A DNA stretch of 22,731 nt from an uncultured Chloroflexota bacterium (lineage in GTDB: Bacteria > Chloroflexota > Chloroflexia > Chloroflexales > Roseiflexaceae). The notes below the pieces were generated by a model that saw nothing but the letters and a program-made list of their open reading frames with translations, did not search any database and was not told where the DNA came from. The stretch lies in contig CALFIC010000004.1 in assembly GCA_937876225.1 (NCBI GenBank), forward strand, positions 1 to 22,731. The letters run 5' to 3'. This document shows positions 22,684 through 22,731 of this stretch, piece after piece. Position 1 is the first letter of the stretch; every line of letters begins with the position of its first letter. The position numbers and the translations under genes are program-made.

Positions 22684-22731
22684 TTATTCGGGATTTATCA
22701 CGCGATGCTCAAAGGCACGGTTGTAATCATT
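22684..22731 (-). CDS. Probable 3' end of a minus-strand gene (cut by window edge)
   Basis: On the minus strand the frame entering from the right edge reads NDYNRAFEHRVINPE and stops at TAA (22684-22686). It lies 15 bp before a bidirectional terminator, which is what the end of a convergent gene should look like. Only 15 codons are visible, so no family can be named and the call rests mainly on context. Confidence 0.4.
   Translation of the reverse strand, partial: NDYNRAFEHRVINPE

Overview
This window reads as a core chromosomal segment of a free-living bacterium, moderately GC-rich with C-ending codon preference. The gene content and the short single-module EF-Ts suggest Chloroflexota (Chloroflexia). 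That placement is an inference from protein character only; no rRNA gene or other direct marker is present. About 95% of the sequence is coding, and I see no tRNA, rRNA, CRISPR array or insertion sequence.

Layout. (1) 1-3611, minus strand: gmk > yqeY > pgpH > ybeY (ybeY is cut by the left edge), a compact nucleotide/RNA-metabolism cluster. (2) 3630-5306, plus: rqcH, divergent from gmk with only 18 bp between the two starts. (3) 5388-6063, plus: a small antitoxin / PIN-toxin pair with its own strong promoter. (4) 6292-6912: ribosomal protein bL25 with a clear terminator. (5) 6964-7298: an intergenic region holding an apparently complete miniature minus-strand gene (consensus promoter, ideal Shine-Dalgarno, 16-codon ORF, intrinsic terminator). 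(6) 7299-11553: glpK, an SMP-30-like lactonase and a membrane-anchored Ser/Thr kinase, joined by 4-nt start/stop overlaps. (7) 11647-14132: a GT4 glycosyltransferase and a secreted SxxK serine hydrolase, overlapping each other. (8) 14118-15120, minus: uridine phosphorylase and a 58-aa membrane protein. (9) 15202-15702: an ATC-hydrolase-family protein.

(10) 15710-20201 is a translation / cell-envelope operon: rpsB - tsf - pyrH - frr - uppS - cdsA. It is driven by an extended -10 promoter and has a structured rpsB leader, plus two long hairpins without U-tracts in the rpsB-tsf and tsf-pyrH gaps. (11) 20354-22627: rseP, then a Cas4/Dna2-like membrane nuclease split in two by a single in-frame TAA, then a very acidic hypothetical protein, ended by a bidirectional terminator. 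A probable 3' end of a minus-strand gene lies at the right edge.

The points most worth a second look are the split Fe-S nuclease (21429-22262), the 16-residue micro-gene (about 6995-7199), the kinase with a DnaJ-type zinc region coupled to glpK, and the intercistronic hairpins around tsf. No new multi-gene defence or biosynthetic system is convincingly visible; most of the window is ordinary housekeeping sequence.
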